This document shows, piece by piece, positions 1-8,575 of a DNA stretch of 20,808 nt. Source of the DNA: a virus; the IMG/VR virus record IMGVR_UViG_3300032326_001999, positions 1 through 20,808 of that record; one strand, given 5' to 3'. Position 1 is the first letter of the stretch. Each line of letters begins with the position of its first letter. The notes beneath the pieces were generated by a model. That model made no database searches. It was not told where the DNA came from and saw only the letters and a program-made list of their open reading frames with translations. A program made the translations under genes and the position numbers.

Positions 1-3000
1 AGGGCATTTGAACAATCTGTTGGATTTGATATTAAAGTTCCTCCTTCTCGCAATAAACCTATAGATTTTAAAGAGGTTTTAGAAAAACCAATAAATAAAA
101 ATTTTAATCCAAAACTATATCAATCGAATACTTTTGCTGACGCACACTCTGGTTTAGGGCATACCAGCGCAGAAAATATAAGTAAAGTTATTAATCATAT
201 AGGTCAGAATTATTACGCTTATTCACCAAAACAAGGATCAAAAACAAAAAGATTAAAAATTGATGATGAAACCTCTATTATTTCTCAACCAGATCTTTTA
301 GGAGATTTGTTTATTCGTCCAAGATATACAGAAATTATTGGTGAAGGTTCAGATGTTCCAAAACAAATAGAAACTTCTTCCATTTCTAGTCTAAACACTA
401 CAGCTAAAAAGACTTTATTAAATGGAGTTTCTCAATTGGACTTTGATCGTATTTTAAGAAGAAAAATAAAGATGCAATTTGCTCAAGATAGAGTATATGG
501 TTCTGGTTTTATTCCTAATTTTGCTATACCAGTAGATTCTGCAAGAATACCTTGGTTCAAAAAATACGCATCTTCTTATAAAAATATAGCTTCAGATAAA
601 GATGTTTTCAGACAAATTGATTTTCCAACTTATGGAAAAGGATTAGATCATAATTATGCAAAAGTTGGAAATGCTGATATGGTTTCATTTTTATATGAAG
701 ACTTTGTAAGATCTGCAATAAATATCGCTTTAGGTTCTAAGCAAGCCGTAAGATCTAAAGAAGCTGGTTTTAAAAATACACCAACAAACGCTATATCTAA
801 TAGAGATCCAATAGATTTGGCGCAAAAAATTAGTGGTGCTAAATTTAGAATGCTTGAAGTTAAACAATCAAAAAACAATCAAAAAGAGACTATATCTCAA
901 ATTTCAGATGCAAAATTAAGAGGTCTTTTTCAAGAAAATCCAGAATTGGCTAAAAATGTTGAATTAATGTCGATTATATTTAATGATCCAAGATATGTCG
1001 ATCCTACAGGAAAAAATCCTGCTGGAGTTTTAAGTCCATTTGAGCAAAATATTGCGCCTATTGTAAAAAACAGTTACGCAGATGTTGATTCAACCATGAG
1101 GGGTAAACTTGGATTGCTTACAGATGGTTTATTAAAAAGATACGAAGCTAAGAAAAATTCATTTTCTAAAGGTTTTATTCCTAATTTTGCATATAAACAA
1201 GCAGTAATGGGCTTAGAAGAAAGCATGAGTGGTAACAAAGCTATCTTTGATATCAAGCCTTTCCCACATATCAGAAACAGCGGTCAACCAACATTTAGTT
1301 CTGCGATTGCTGATCATGGTGGTTTAGGCAATGCATTGAGTGATTCAATGAGAGAGCAGAAAGCTGCTGGATTAATGAGTAGGGGATTCGTGCCAAATTT
1401 TGCTACTAGACCTTATAGATATTCTGGTAGAGGATCAACAATAGATCCTAGCAGCAGTATTTCACAATATTCTACTAGTTTAGGATTAAGTTTAGCAGAT
1501 CAAGAAAGACAAGCTAGGGAAGAATTTAATAGAATTATAAATGCTTTGAGAGCTGGAGCAATGAATGCTCAACAGGCTACGACTGCATTTAATACTTTAA
1601 ATACTCAAGCTGGTTTATCTGCAAGAGCGCAAACGAGTTTAACTAGAATATTAACTAGAGAAGTAGCTGCTGCTGGTGCTGCTGGTGGTCCTAATGCTTC
1701 TAGAGGTTCAAGATTCAGCAGATTTTCTAAAGGTCTTTCAAGAGCTAGTACTGCAATATCTTTAGCTGGACCTGCAATAGCAGGATTTGCAGAACAATTT
1801 GCTTTTGGTGATAGACAAAGAACTGAAATGACATCAAACGAGAGAATTGGAAAATCTCTAGTTAGTACTGGTTTAAGTGCGGTTACTACTGGAGCAGGTA
1901 TTGGAGCTTCGTTTGGCGCTCCTGGTGCAATCATTGGTGGTGTCATTGGAGGATTAGTTGGATTAACATCAGCTTTAAATGGTGCAAAATTATCAACAGA
2001 AGAGTTATCGCAATTAGCAGAAAAACAGGTAACTGAACAAAAACAAATTATAGATTCCGGTGAAAAATATGTCGACGCACAGAATACTTATAGAAATTTA
2101 TTGCTACAAGGAGTTACAGGAAAAGAGCTAGAAAAAGCTTCTAAAAATGTAAAAAGCGCATTTGAAGAAATTAAAGATGTTAAATTAGCACAAGCTCTTG
2201 CTGAAACTAAAGATGGTGTAGAAGGTTTAAATTCTATTTTAGATCCTTATAGACAAAAACAAAAGAAATTAGAACAAGCTCAGGCGTTTTTAGCCGCAGA
2301 TCCAAAACAAACTGAATCTCTTTTATATAGTTCACTAGCAAATAGCAATCAAAAAGATATTTTTAAAAAATTATCTTCTGGATTTTTTTATAAAACTCCA
2401 GAACAATATTTTCAAAGACCAACCGCAGGAGGAGTTAATCAGTTAGGAGTAGGAAATTTAATAGGTAAAAATGCTTTAGAAGAGGGGTATGATTATGGGC
2501 AATTGCAAACTAGAGAATTAAATCAAATATTAGATAGCATTGTAAATTCTCTAGGCGAAGGATTAGGTGATGAAATGAAACAAGGTTTAAGATCTAAAAT
2601 TAGATCGTCTCTTTTAGATCCTAAACAAAGAGAAGACTTAATTAAAAATTTAACAAGCTTTTACGAAAATACAAATAAAAATTTAGGCAAACAAGCAGAA
2701 GATGAAAAAGAAATTGGTTATCTTTTAAAAACTAGAGAAATAGTACAATTAGAGATAATTAAAAAAATATCTGAAGCAAATTCTATTTTAAAACAATCTG
2801 AATTTTCTCAAAAATTATTATCTTCTATAAATGATTTTGAAATTTCATTAATGGAAGGTTTAGTAAGCCCATTGGAAGTAGCATCTAAAAAAGCTTCAAG
2901 CCAAAAAAATAAAATGGAGCAAGAAGCCAATAGAGAGCAAAGAAAATCTGTTATTAATTTTGTTAAAGAAAATTATGCACCTTTAATTAAAAGCAGCAAA

Positions 3001-5016
3001 AATCCAGAAATGATAAAAGATCAATTGGGACCAGCAATTAAAAAAATGCTTGAAGGCGATTTTACTGATTTTGAAAATATTGTGAATCCGCCTAGTGTTC
3101 TATCTCCAGAATTTCTTCCTAATGCAGTTTTAGACGCTGATGTGGTTTTAAAATTAAGAGAGGCTTATGAGATATTCAAAGAATCGCAAAAAGATCAAAA
3201 AGATAATTTTAAAAATGAATTAGATTTATTTAATAACGATACTTATTTACAAAATTTAAAAAATAAAACTATTTTACTTCAATCAGGTTTAATTAAAGAT
3301 GAAATCTCATTGATCGCTCAAAGAGAACGCGCAGAAATACAAAGAAAAAATACATTAGATTTAGAAATAGACGCTATAGAACGCAGACAATCTGATGAGG
3401 CTAGTTATTTTGGGCTTGGGGTTTCTGGAAAAGCTCAAGAAAAAATTAATTTTAGAAATCAAAGTTTACAAAAGAAATTACTTGATTCACAAATTTCTAG
3501 ATCAAAATCAGCACAATCAGATTATAATCAAGTTATTAAAATGCAGAATACTAATTTGTTAACTCAAGCTGATATTTTAGAATCTCAAGGTAGATCTGAA
3601 GAAGCTACAACCCTTAGACAAAAAGCGCAAAGTTATACTGGAGTTGAAATTAATAATTTAGATTCATTAAAAGAAGCTATATCAGGTATAGAAACTGCTG
3701 GTAGTTTTGCAGATCCAAAACAAGAAGAACAAAGAATAAATACATTAAAAAAACTTGAAACGATTCAAACTGAAATAATTGAAAATAAAACAAAAGAAAT
3801 TCAACTAAATGATAGACTAAATAAGCAAGAGCTTGTTATGGCTGAACGTTCTACTTCTTTTAAATATGGAGTTGTAAAAGGTTTTGATAATTTAAGAACT
3901 GAATCAGAATTGATGATAGGTCGTTTAGGCGAAGATCTTCCAAAAATGTTTGCTGATGGATTAGTTAATGGGATTAAAGCTGCTATAAGAGAATCTGATA
4001 ATTTAGGAAGTGCTTTGATGGGTATAGCTTCTACTTTTTTGGATACTATAAGCACAACATTAATGCAATCTGCGGTTTATGGAATATTAGGAAATCTTGG
4101 AGTTTCTAATTTACCAGTTGCCGCTAAACAAAGAGGAGGAGTAATTCGCGCTCAATCTGGTATGTATATTTCTGGAGTTGGTTCTGGAGATAAATATCCA
4201 GCATTGCTTGAGAATGGCGAATATGTATTGAATAGAAACGCAGTTATGGCAATGGGTGGCCCAGCATCACTCGACAAATTGAACTTTTCTGCTGCTCCTC
4301 GTTTTGCTGCGGGAGGAACATTTAGTAGTAGTTTTGATGATATTGCTTCTATGGAGTCTAATATGACTAGTTATGGACTTGAAGAAAGTAAATTATATAA
4401 CGAATTAAGAGATCAGAAGAGAGCGGAAATAGAAGCGGCTAGACAAAAGAAAAGAGCGCAAAAACAACAAATGGCTGGTTTAATTGGATCTCTTGCTGCT
4501 GGAGCTGTTAGTGTAGGTTTATCTGCTGGAGTAAGCAAATTAAATCAACCAGCAAAATTGCCTAAAGGTGGATATGCGGCAACAACAGCGGGTAAATTAG
4601 AAGCAGCAGCTAGTTTAAATGGAAGTCCAGAAATGATCACTCTAGACACTAAACAAACTGGAGGTTTAATTGGTTCTCGTTTATCAGATACCATTCCAGC
4701 TTATGCAACAGGTGGATTAATTAATTCTCCTATCGTAAAACGCTATGCAATAGGTGGTGTTTCATCTGCTGGATTCGGTACAGCCGCTGGAAATAACAGT
4801 ACTGTAAATAATAATACTAGTGCTAGTAATTCATTTAACTTTAATACTACTGTTCAAAGAGATGGTAAGATTCAAGTTGGTGCAAATAGCACAAGCTATG
4901 CTCAACAAGATGTAGAATTGTCGCAAAGCTTGAATGGTAAGGTTTACGATGTTGTTCTAGAAACTATTAGAAAAGAAAAACGTTTTGGCGGTTCATTAGC
5001 AGGAATAAGAAACTAA
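1..5016 (+). CDS. H: Tape-measure protein, 5' end outside window
   Basis: This protein sets tail length and is threaded through the tail tube; in lambda-like phages it leaves the tail during DNA ejection. The reading frame is open from base 1 (1,671 codons visible), so the TTG at 307 is only an internal codon and the true start lies upstream. The first ~470 residues are unlike a normal tape measure: three GF(I/V)PNFA motifs (502-525, 1165-1191, 1378-1404) separate extra domains. The classical part follows: a glycine-rich hydrophobic segment at about 1861-1980, a long Lys/Glu/Gln-rich helical region at about 2000-3850, another hydrophobic helix region at about 3955-4110, then the family's C-terminal signature (GDKYPALLENGEYVLNRNAV, 4186-4245) and repeated A-x-GG turns (near 4300, 4700 and 4750). 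A third short hydrophobic stretch is at 4471-4542. The next gene starts 4 bases after the TAA. Assignment as tape measure is strong; the role of the N-terminal domains is inference. Confidence 0.9.
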   Translation, partial: RAFEQSVGFDIKVPPSRNKPIDFKEVLEKPINKNFNPKLYQSNTFADAHSGLGHTSAENISKVINHIGQNYYAYSPKQGSKTKRLKIDDETSIISQPDLLGDLFIRPRYTEIIGEGSDVPKQIETSSISSLNTTAKKTLLNGVSQLDFDRILRRKIKMQFAQDRVYGSGFIPNFAIPVDSARIPWFKKYASSYKNIASDKDVFRQIDFPTYGKGLDHNYAKVGNADMVSFLYEDFVRSAINIALGSKQAVRSKEAGFKNTPTNAISNRDPIDLAQKISGAKFRMLEVKQSKNNQKETISQISDAKLRGLFQENPELAKNVELMSIIFNDPRYVDPTGKNPAGVLSPFEQNIAPIVKNSYADVDSTMRGKLGLLTDGLLKRYEAKKNSFSKGFIPNFAYKQAVMGLEESMSGNKAIFDIKPFPHIRNSGQPTFSSAIADHGGLGNALSDSMREQKAAGLMSRGFVPNFATRPYRYSGRGSTIDPSSSISQYSTSLGLSLADQERQAREEFNRIINALRAGAMNAQQATTAFNTLNTQAGLSARAQTSLTRILTREVAAAGAAGGPNASRGSRFSRFSKGLSRASTAISLAGPAIAGFAEQFAFGDRQRTEMTSNERIGKSLVSTGLSAVTTGAGIGASFGAPGAIIGGVIGGLVGLTSALNGAKLSTEELSQLAEKQVTEQKQIIDSGEKYVDAQNTYRNLLLQGVTGKELEKASKNVKSAFEEIKDVKLAQALAETKDGVEGLNSILDPYRQKQKKLEQAQAFLAADPKQTESLLYSSLANSNQKDIFKKLSSGFFYKTPEQYFQRPTAGGVNQLGVGNLIGKNALEEGYDYGQLQTRELNQILDSIVNSLGEGLGDEMKQGLRSKIRSSLLDPKQREDLIKNLTSFYENTNKNLGKQAEDEKEIGYLLKTREIVQLEIIKKISEANSILKQSEFSQKLLSSINDFEISLMEGLVSPLEVASKKASSQKNKMEQEANREQRKSVINFVKENYAPLIKSSKNPEMIKDQLGPAIKKMLEGDFTDFENIVNPPSVLSPEFLPNAVLDADVVLKLREAYEIFKESQKDQKDNFKNELDLFNNDTYLQNLKNKTILLQSGLIKDEISLIAQRERAEIQRKNTLDLEIDAIERRQSDEASYFGLGVSGKAQEKINFRNQSLQKKLLDSQISRSKSAQSDYNQVIKMQNTNLLTQADILESQGRSEEATTLRQKAQSYTGVEINNLDSLKEAISGIETAGSFADPKQEEQRINTLKKLETIQTEIIENKTKEIQLNDRLNKQELVMAERSTSFKYGVVKGFDNLRTESELMIGRLGEDLPKMFADGLVNGIKAAIRESDNLGSALMGIASTFLDTISTTLMQSAVYGILGNLGVSNLPVAAKQRGGVIRAQSGMYISGVGSGDKYPALLENGEYVLNRNAVMAMGGPASLDKLNFSAAPRFAAGGTFSSSFDDIASMESNMTSYGLEESKLYNELRDQKRAEIEAARQKKRAQKQQMAGLIGSLAAGAVSVGLSAGVSKLNQPAKLPKGGYAATTAGKLEAAASLNGSPEMITLDTKQTGGLIGSRLSDTIPAYATGGLINSPIVKRYAIGGVSSAGFGTAAGNNSTVNNNTSASNSFNFNTTVQRDGKIQVGANSTSYAQQDVELSQSLNGKVYDVVLETIRKEKRFGGSLAGIRN
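502..525 (+). repeat. GFIPNFA motif copy 1 in tape measure
   Basis: Encodes SGFIPNFA. It is the first of three near-identical octapeptides in the tape measure and separates an unrecognised N-terminal region (bases 1-501) from the nuclease-like region. Copies 1 and 2 share the DNA core ggttttattcctaattttgc. Confidence 0.85.
664..990 (+). other. PD-(D/E)XK nuclease-like domain within tape measure
   Basis: The core order of a PD-(D/E)XK nuclease can be read by eye: a helix with a glutamate (LYEDFV, E at 697-699), then DPIDL with the candidate metal-binding Asp at 814-816, then MLEVKQ with Glu at 856-858 and Lys at 862-864, then a Gln/Lys-rich helix. The 13-residue gap between Asp and the ExK motif is normal for this fold. 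The region lies exactly between GFIPNFA copies 1 and 2. This is motif recognition without a structural search, and short ExK motifs can occur by chance. Boundaries are approximate. Confidence 0.42.
1165..1191 (+). repeat. GFIPNFA motif copy 2 in tape measure
   Basis: Encodes SKGFIPNFA, 663 bases after copy 1. It closes the nuclease-like cassette and opens a short 62-residue cassette that ends at copy 3. Confidence 0.85.
1378..1404 (+). repeat. GFVPNFA motif copy 3 in tape measure
   Basis: Encodes SRGFVPNFA, 213 bases after copy 2. Its codons differ from copies 1 and 2 (for example gtg, cca) although the peptide is kept, which points to selection on the peptide. What follows is ordinary tape-measure sequence. 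Confidence 0.85.
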
Positions 5017-5020
5017 TAAC

Positions 5021-5965
5021 ATGAAAGGCGCAACGTTAAATTACGAGAATTTTTTCTTCTTAAATAATAGCACCATCTCTGGAATTATTTCAGTGGATGG
5101 TGGATATAGTATTAATTACGCACCAATTAAAACAATAGGCGTTGGCTATAACAAGCAAGTGATCGCAGAGGTTCCTGTTGCAAATTTTTCTATAAATAAA
5201 TATTTATTGTATAATGAACCGTTTTTAAATTTTACTGGAGAAAATAAAGATAGAAATGCCATAGGTTTCAGAGGAAGTTTAAATTATAATAATAAAAAAT
5301 TTGGATTCTTGTCAGGTTATTTAAATAGTTTTGGTTTATCTTGTTCGGTTGGAGAAATACCAACAACAAAATCAGATATAATTATTTATGGAGATGTTGG
5401 TCCCAGCTACAACGCTTCTGGAAATTTGCAAGCTCCATATATATCGGTTCCACAAGTTAAAGATATAATTTTAACATGCAGCGGATCAAGCACCAATAGA
5501 ATAACAGATTTTAACTACAATATAAATTGCACAAAAAGACCTATTTATATATTAAATCAAAGCGGTTATTCTTATTCTGGTCCAACTGGGCCAACTGAAC
5601 CACAGGCAAATTATGTACCTTATGAAGTATTATTAAATTTACCAATTGAGATAGACGCTTCTTTTACTTTGGAGGTAGATGATTATGCTTCTAAATCATT
5701 ATATTCTCAGTTAGATAACGATACTGATGCTAGTTTTTCTATAAGTATTAATGGAACGGTTTTTGCTGATGAAGTTCTTACAGTTAATGGACAAAATTTA
5801 ACAGTTAATGGTGGGTCTGATTTAATATTATATCAGAAGCTTGTTGGAATAAACATGTTTAATCAATCATTCACTAATGTGAAACTAATCTCTCAAGAAT
5901 TTAATTCAAGTGCTGATGACATTTTAAGTGTAAAACTTAATTATAAAGGTTATCTAAACAACTAA
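5021..5965 (+). CDS. Tail-tube-fold protein A
   Basis: A 314-residue beta-rich protein without signal peptide or membrane segment. Residues ~98-130 (GYLNSFGLSCSVGE..., then an Ile-rich strand) match the usual hallmark of phage major-tail/tube proteins, where a G-Y-x-x-S strand is followed by SVGE and another strand. The C-terminal strand region resembles the end of the protein at 7769-8575, and both start with a YEN-x-x-F-x-x-N-N pattern, so I infer two diverged paralogues. It could be the main tube subunit, a tube-initiation ring or a distal-tail ring; the classic tube gene usually lies upstream of the tape measure, outside this window. ATG follows the tape-measure TAA by 4 bases with no Shine-Dalgarno. 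Role is inferred from motif and position. Confidence 0.55.
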   Translation: MKGATLNYENFFFLNNSTISGIISVDGGYSINYAPIKTIGVGYNKQVIAEVPVANFSINKYLLYNEPFLNFTGENKDRNAIGFRGSLNYNNKKFGFLSGYLNSFGLSCSVGEIPTTKSDIIIYGDVGPSYNASGNLQAPYISVPQVKDIILTCSGSSTNRITDFNYNINCTKRPIYILNQSGYSYSGPTGPTEPQANYVPYEVLLNLPIEIDASFTLEVDDYASKSLYSQLDNDTDASFSISINGTVFADEVLTVNGQNLTVNGGSDLILYQKLVGINMFNQSFTNVKLISQEFNSSADDILSVKLNYKGYLNN

Positions 5966-5966
5966 T

Positions 5967-7769
5967 ATGGGCATACCACTATCATCATTATCTGCGAAAT
6001 TAGGTTCAAATGTTGCTGCAACTGATATATTTTTAGTATCAAATAACGATTCTTCACAAGATAATAAAATAACAAGAGATGAATTCAGTAAAGCTTTTAC
6101 TGGTTTTTATGCTCAAAACGCTCAGGGTCTTACTATTTTTGAAAATAATGGTATTTATGGATTATCAATAAGTGGAAATTATGGTTTTGTTGGTATAAAT
6201 GATAGAACGCCATTTGTTTCATTGGATGTCATAGATAATTTAACCGCAACAAATGGTTCGGGTCAAATTAGATTAAGCACTACTAATTCTGGTAGAAAGA
6301 TAGCTTTTTCATTAAGTGATCCTAATACATATTATGAATTTAGTAAAAAACCAAATGATACTAAATTATATTTAGAATCTTCAATTAATGGTGGATCAAC
6401 ATTTGCTAATTTATTTGTAGTAGATCAAAGCGGTAATTTTGGCATTACAGATTCAACCGGATCTTTAAGCGATAAATTTTTAGTAAGTGGTGCTTCTATT
6501 CAATTTCAAAATTCAGGAAATGCTATATATTTTGATCCATATAATACTGAAATTAAAACAAGCGCTACAGATGAAACTTTATTATTGAATTATAATAACT
6601 TAGGTGATGTAAATATAGGCCGCAATGCGGTTTATATTGATAATAGTTTAACTGCTCCAAAAGTAGGCGTAGGTCATGTAATTCCAGCTTATACATTACA
6701 TGTAAGTGGCACTGCTGGTGAAGTGGCAAGATTTCAAACCAATCTTAGCAGATGTGTAAGCAGCTATAGAAATTCAACAGCTACGGCTTATGTTGGATTA
6801 AGTACTAATTTCACATATATAGGTCCAAGTTCAACATTATCTGAAAGCAATTTAGTTATATCAAGTGACGGTCTATTTGGTTTAGGAACGACTGCTCCAT
6901 CATATAAGTTAGATGTTAGAACGTCTTCGACAGGGCCTTCATCAGCTACTCCAGCTTATTTTCAATCAACAAATGTTCAAGGTTCAACACAAATAGTTGT
7001 TGCAGCTAACAAAGCGTTTGGAGGTGGTGACAGTGGGCCAAGAAATAGTTTAGTAACTTTTTCTCGTTATGATAGTTCTCCAAGCACAGATAAATGGTCG
7101 ATTGGAAATTTGTATGCAGATACTATTTTTCCAGGTCTAAACGATTCTTTTGTATTTATTAAAAATGGTTATAATGGAGCGTCTCCAGATGTTGTTGCAA
7201 AATTAAGTACAGCGGGAAGTTTAGATATAGATGGAAGTTACACTTCTAATGATGCATACTGTAAAGGAAAATTTGTCCAAACATATCAAACACAAGTAAC
7301 TGGTACTGATATATATTTTAATCCATTATACCCTAATTCAAGCAATAATCCTTCTGGTAATAATTCTGTAGACTCGCCATTTACAATAGCAAATTTCAAT
7401 GGAAGTGTTGAAAGAGTAATGTTTATGACTTCTGATCTTGCTGCTGAAACTGCTGGTGGTTATAGGTTTGAAATATCAGCTATTTCACCTAGATATGAAG
7501 ATGGCACACCTGATGGTTTTGTATCTGGTTTTTTTGTTAGTCCTCCAAGTAATCCAGTGAGTTTTCCAACTAGCGGTATTATTGCTGCAACTATTGTTGC
7601 TGGTGTCGCAACAAATGCCGTAGTGGTAAAAACTAAAGCTAATTTCGTTGGATCAACTAATTTTACTTCCGGTCAATTATTACAATATAGATTATGCAAT
7701 ACAAATGGTACAAAAGTGGATGCTGCTAATTTTAACGTAGTAACAACAATTGCTTACACAATAGTTTAA
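5967..7769 (+). CDS. Fibre/decoration-type structural protein with GIG-x-TP-like repeats
   Basis: A 600-residue Asn/Ser/Thr/Gly-rich protein. At least three repeats of the phage-fibre pattern 'VGI/GLG - x5 - P/AP - x-Y - x-L-x-V' are visible (FVGINDRTPFVSLDV, VGVGHVIPAYTLHV, FGLGTTAPSYKLDV), a type common in tail and head fibres that end in an intramolecular chaperone. No such C-terminal peptidase (S74) domain is recognisable; the last ~130 residues are plain beta-type sequence. The N-terminal ~50 residues (TDIFLV..., then DNKITRDEF) resemble short attachment domains seen at fibre N-termini. It starts one base after the upstream stop, and its own stop overlaps the next start (TAATG). It probably forms a trimeric fibre or a decoration on the tail; the attachment point is unknown. 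Confidence 0.6.
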   Translation: MGIPLSSLSAKLGSNVAATDIFLVSNNDSSQDNKITRDEFSKAFTGFYAQNAQGLTIFENNGIYGLSISGNYGFVGINDRTPFVSLDVIDNLTATNGSGQIRLSTTNSGRKIAFSLSDPNTYYEFSKKPNDTKLYLESSINGGSTFANLFVVDQSGNFGITDSTGSLSDKFLVSGASIQFQNSGNAIYFDPYNTEIKTSATDETLLLNYNNLGDVNIGRNAVYIDNSLTAPKVGVGHVIPAYTLHVSGTAGEVARFQTNLSRCVSSYRNSTATAYVGLSTNFTYIGPSSTLSESNLVISSDGLFGLGTTAPSYKLDVRTSSTGPSSATPAYFQSTNVQGSTQIVVAANKAFGGGDSGPRNSLVTFSRYDSSPSTDKWSIGNLYADTIFPGLNDSFVFIKNGYNGASPDVVAKLSTAGSLDIDGSYTSNDAYCKGKFVQTYQTQVTGTDIYFNPLYPNSSNNPSGNNSVDSPFTIANFNGSVERVMFMTSDLAAETAGGYRFEISAISPRYEDGTPDGFVSGFFVSPPSNPVSFPTSGIIAATIVAGVATNAVVVKTKANFVGSTNFTSGQLLQYRLCNTNGTKVDAANFNVVTTIAYTIV

Positions 7770-8575
7770 TGAGCAAATTCATAAAATATGAGAATATAGA
7801 TTTTAGAATTAATAATACTGTTTATTATTCTAATTCAGTATCTATTTCTTTGCAATCTAATATATCCCCAGTGCTTTTATCTGATGGAAGTTTATTAAGA
7901 TATGCACCAGAAAATACAGTTATAGGATCTTTGTCTTCTCAGTTTTATTTAACTGGAACAATTCCATCTTATTTGTTTCCAACTACAGATTCAGAAGATT
8001 CAATAAATTGTTCATTTGGTGGAATTGCTATAGACAATTGTTATATTAAGTCCATGTCATTCGCTGTAGCGGATTTTTCTTCTATTGTTATGGATGTTAC
8101 TTTTGATTGGTATGGAAAAATAAATACAATAAATAGCACATTAAATCTAAAAGAATTTACATCGTCAAGAAATTCTCCTTTGACAAATATAGCTCATGCA
8201 AATCATAGTTATATAATAGATGTAAGTAAAGTATTTGGTTTTGATGAGATATTTAAATATACTTATTCTGAACAATGCGATAGAATACCATTTTTTGAAG
8301 TTGGATATATAACACCTTTTAGAGTGGCTAAAACAAATAGATTAAAAAACGTTTCAGTTGAAGGTAACGTGGTGAAACAAAATAACATTGCTGAAGTGGA
8401 AGGCAGAGATACATATTGTGAATTATATTTAAAAAATTATGAAAATTCACTATTAAATACTTTTACTATTTCAGGAAAAATTCAGTCCAGATCTATTGAT
8501 ACTAGTTCTGATGGAATAGTTCAAAGCAATTTAGCTATAACTCAACGTGTAGCGCCATTAAGAAATACATTATGA
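7769..8575 (+). CDS. Tail-tube-fold protein B
   Basis: A 268-residue beta-rich protein. Residues ~92-117 (CYIKSMSFAVADFSS then MDVTFDWYG) align by eye with the GYLNSFGLSCSVGE strand pair of the protein at 5021-5965. The C-termini also align: FTISGKIQSRSIDTSSDGI here against a matching strand-turn-strand with a SADD turn there. I therefore call it a tube-fold paralogue, perhaps a second ring at the tail tip. Its ATG shares one base with the upstream TAA and its TGA overlaps the next ATG by four bases, so translation is probably coupled. It begins MSKFI, as does the next gene, with 11 identical first bases. Family membership is moderate; which ring it forms is unknown. Confidence 0.5.
   Translation: MSKFIKYENIDFRINNTVYYSNSVSISLQSNISPVLLSDGSLLRYAPENTVIGSLSSQFYLTGTIPSYLFPTTDSEDSINCSFGGIAIDNCYIKSMSFAVADFSSIVMDVTFDWYGKINTINSTLNLKEFTSSRNSPLTNIAHANHSYIIDVSKVFGFDEIFKYTYSEQCDRIPFFEVGYITPFRVAKTNRLKNVSVEGNVVKQNNIAEVEGRDTYCELYLKNYENSLLNTFTISGKIQSRSIDTSSDGIVQSNLAITQRVAPLRNTL

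Noticed and set aside
307-309. TTG as start codon of the tape measure
   Set aside because: The same frame is open back to base 1 with similar composition and no ribosome-binding signal at 307, so the gene is cut by the window edge.
1861-1980. Glycine-rich hydrophobic segment as a true membrane protein or holin
   Set aside because: It lies inside the tape-measure frame, where such segments are normal and thought to act in membrane passage.
654-4055. Minus-strand open frames under the tape measure
   Set aside because: Short frames (60-113 codons) with no family resemblance, opposite a conserved long gene; shadows of its codon usage.
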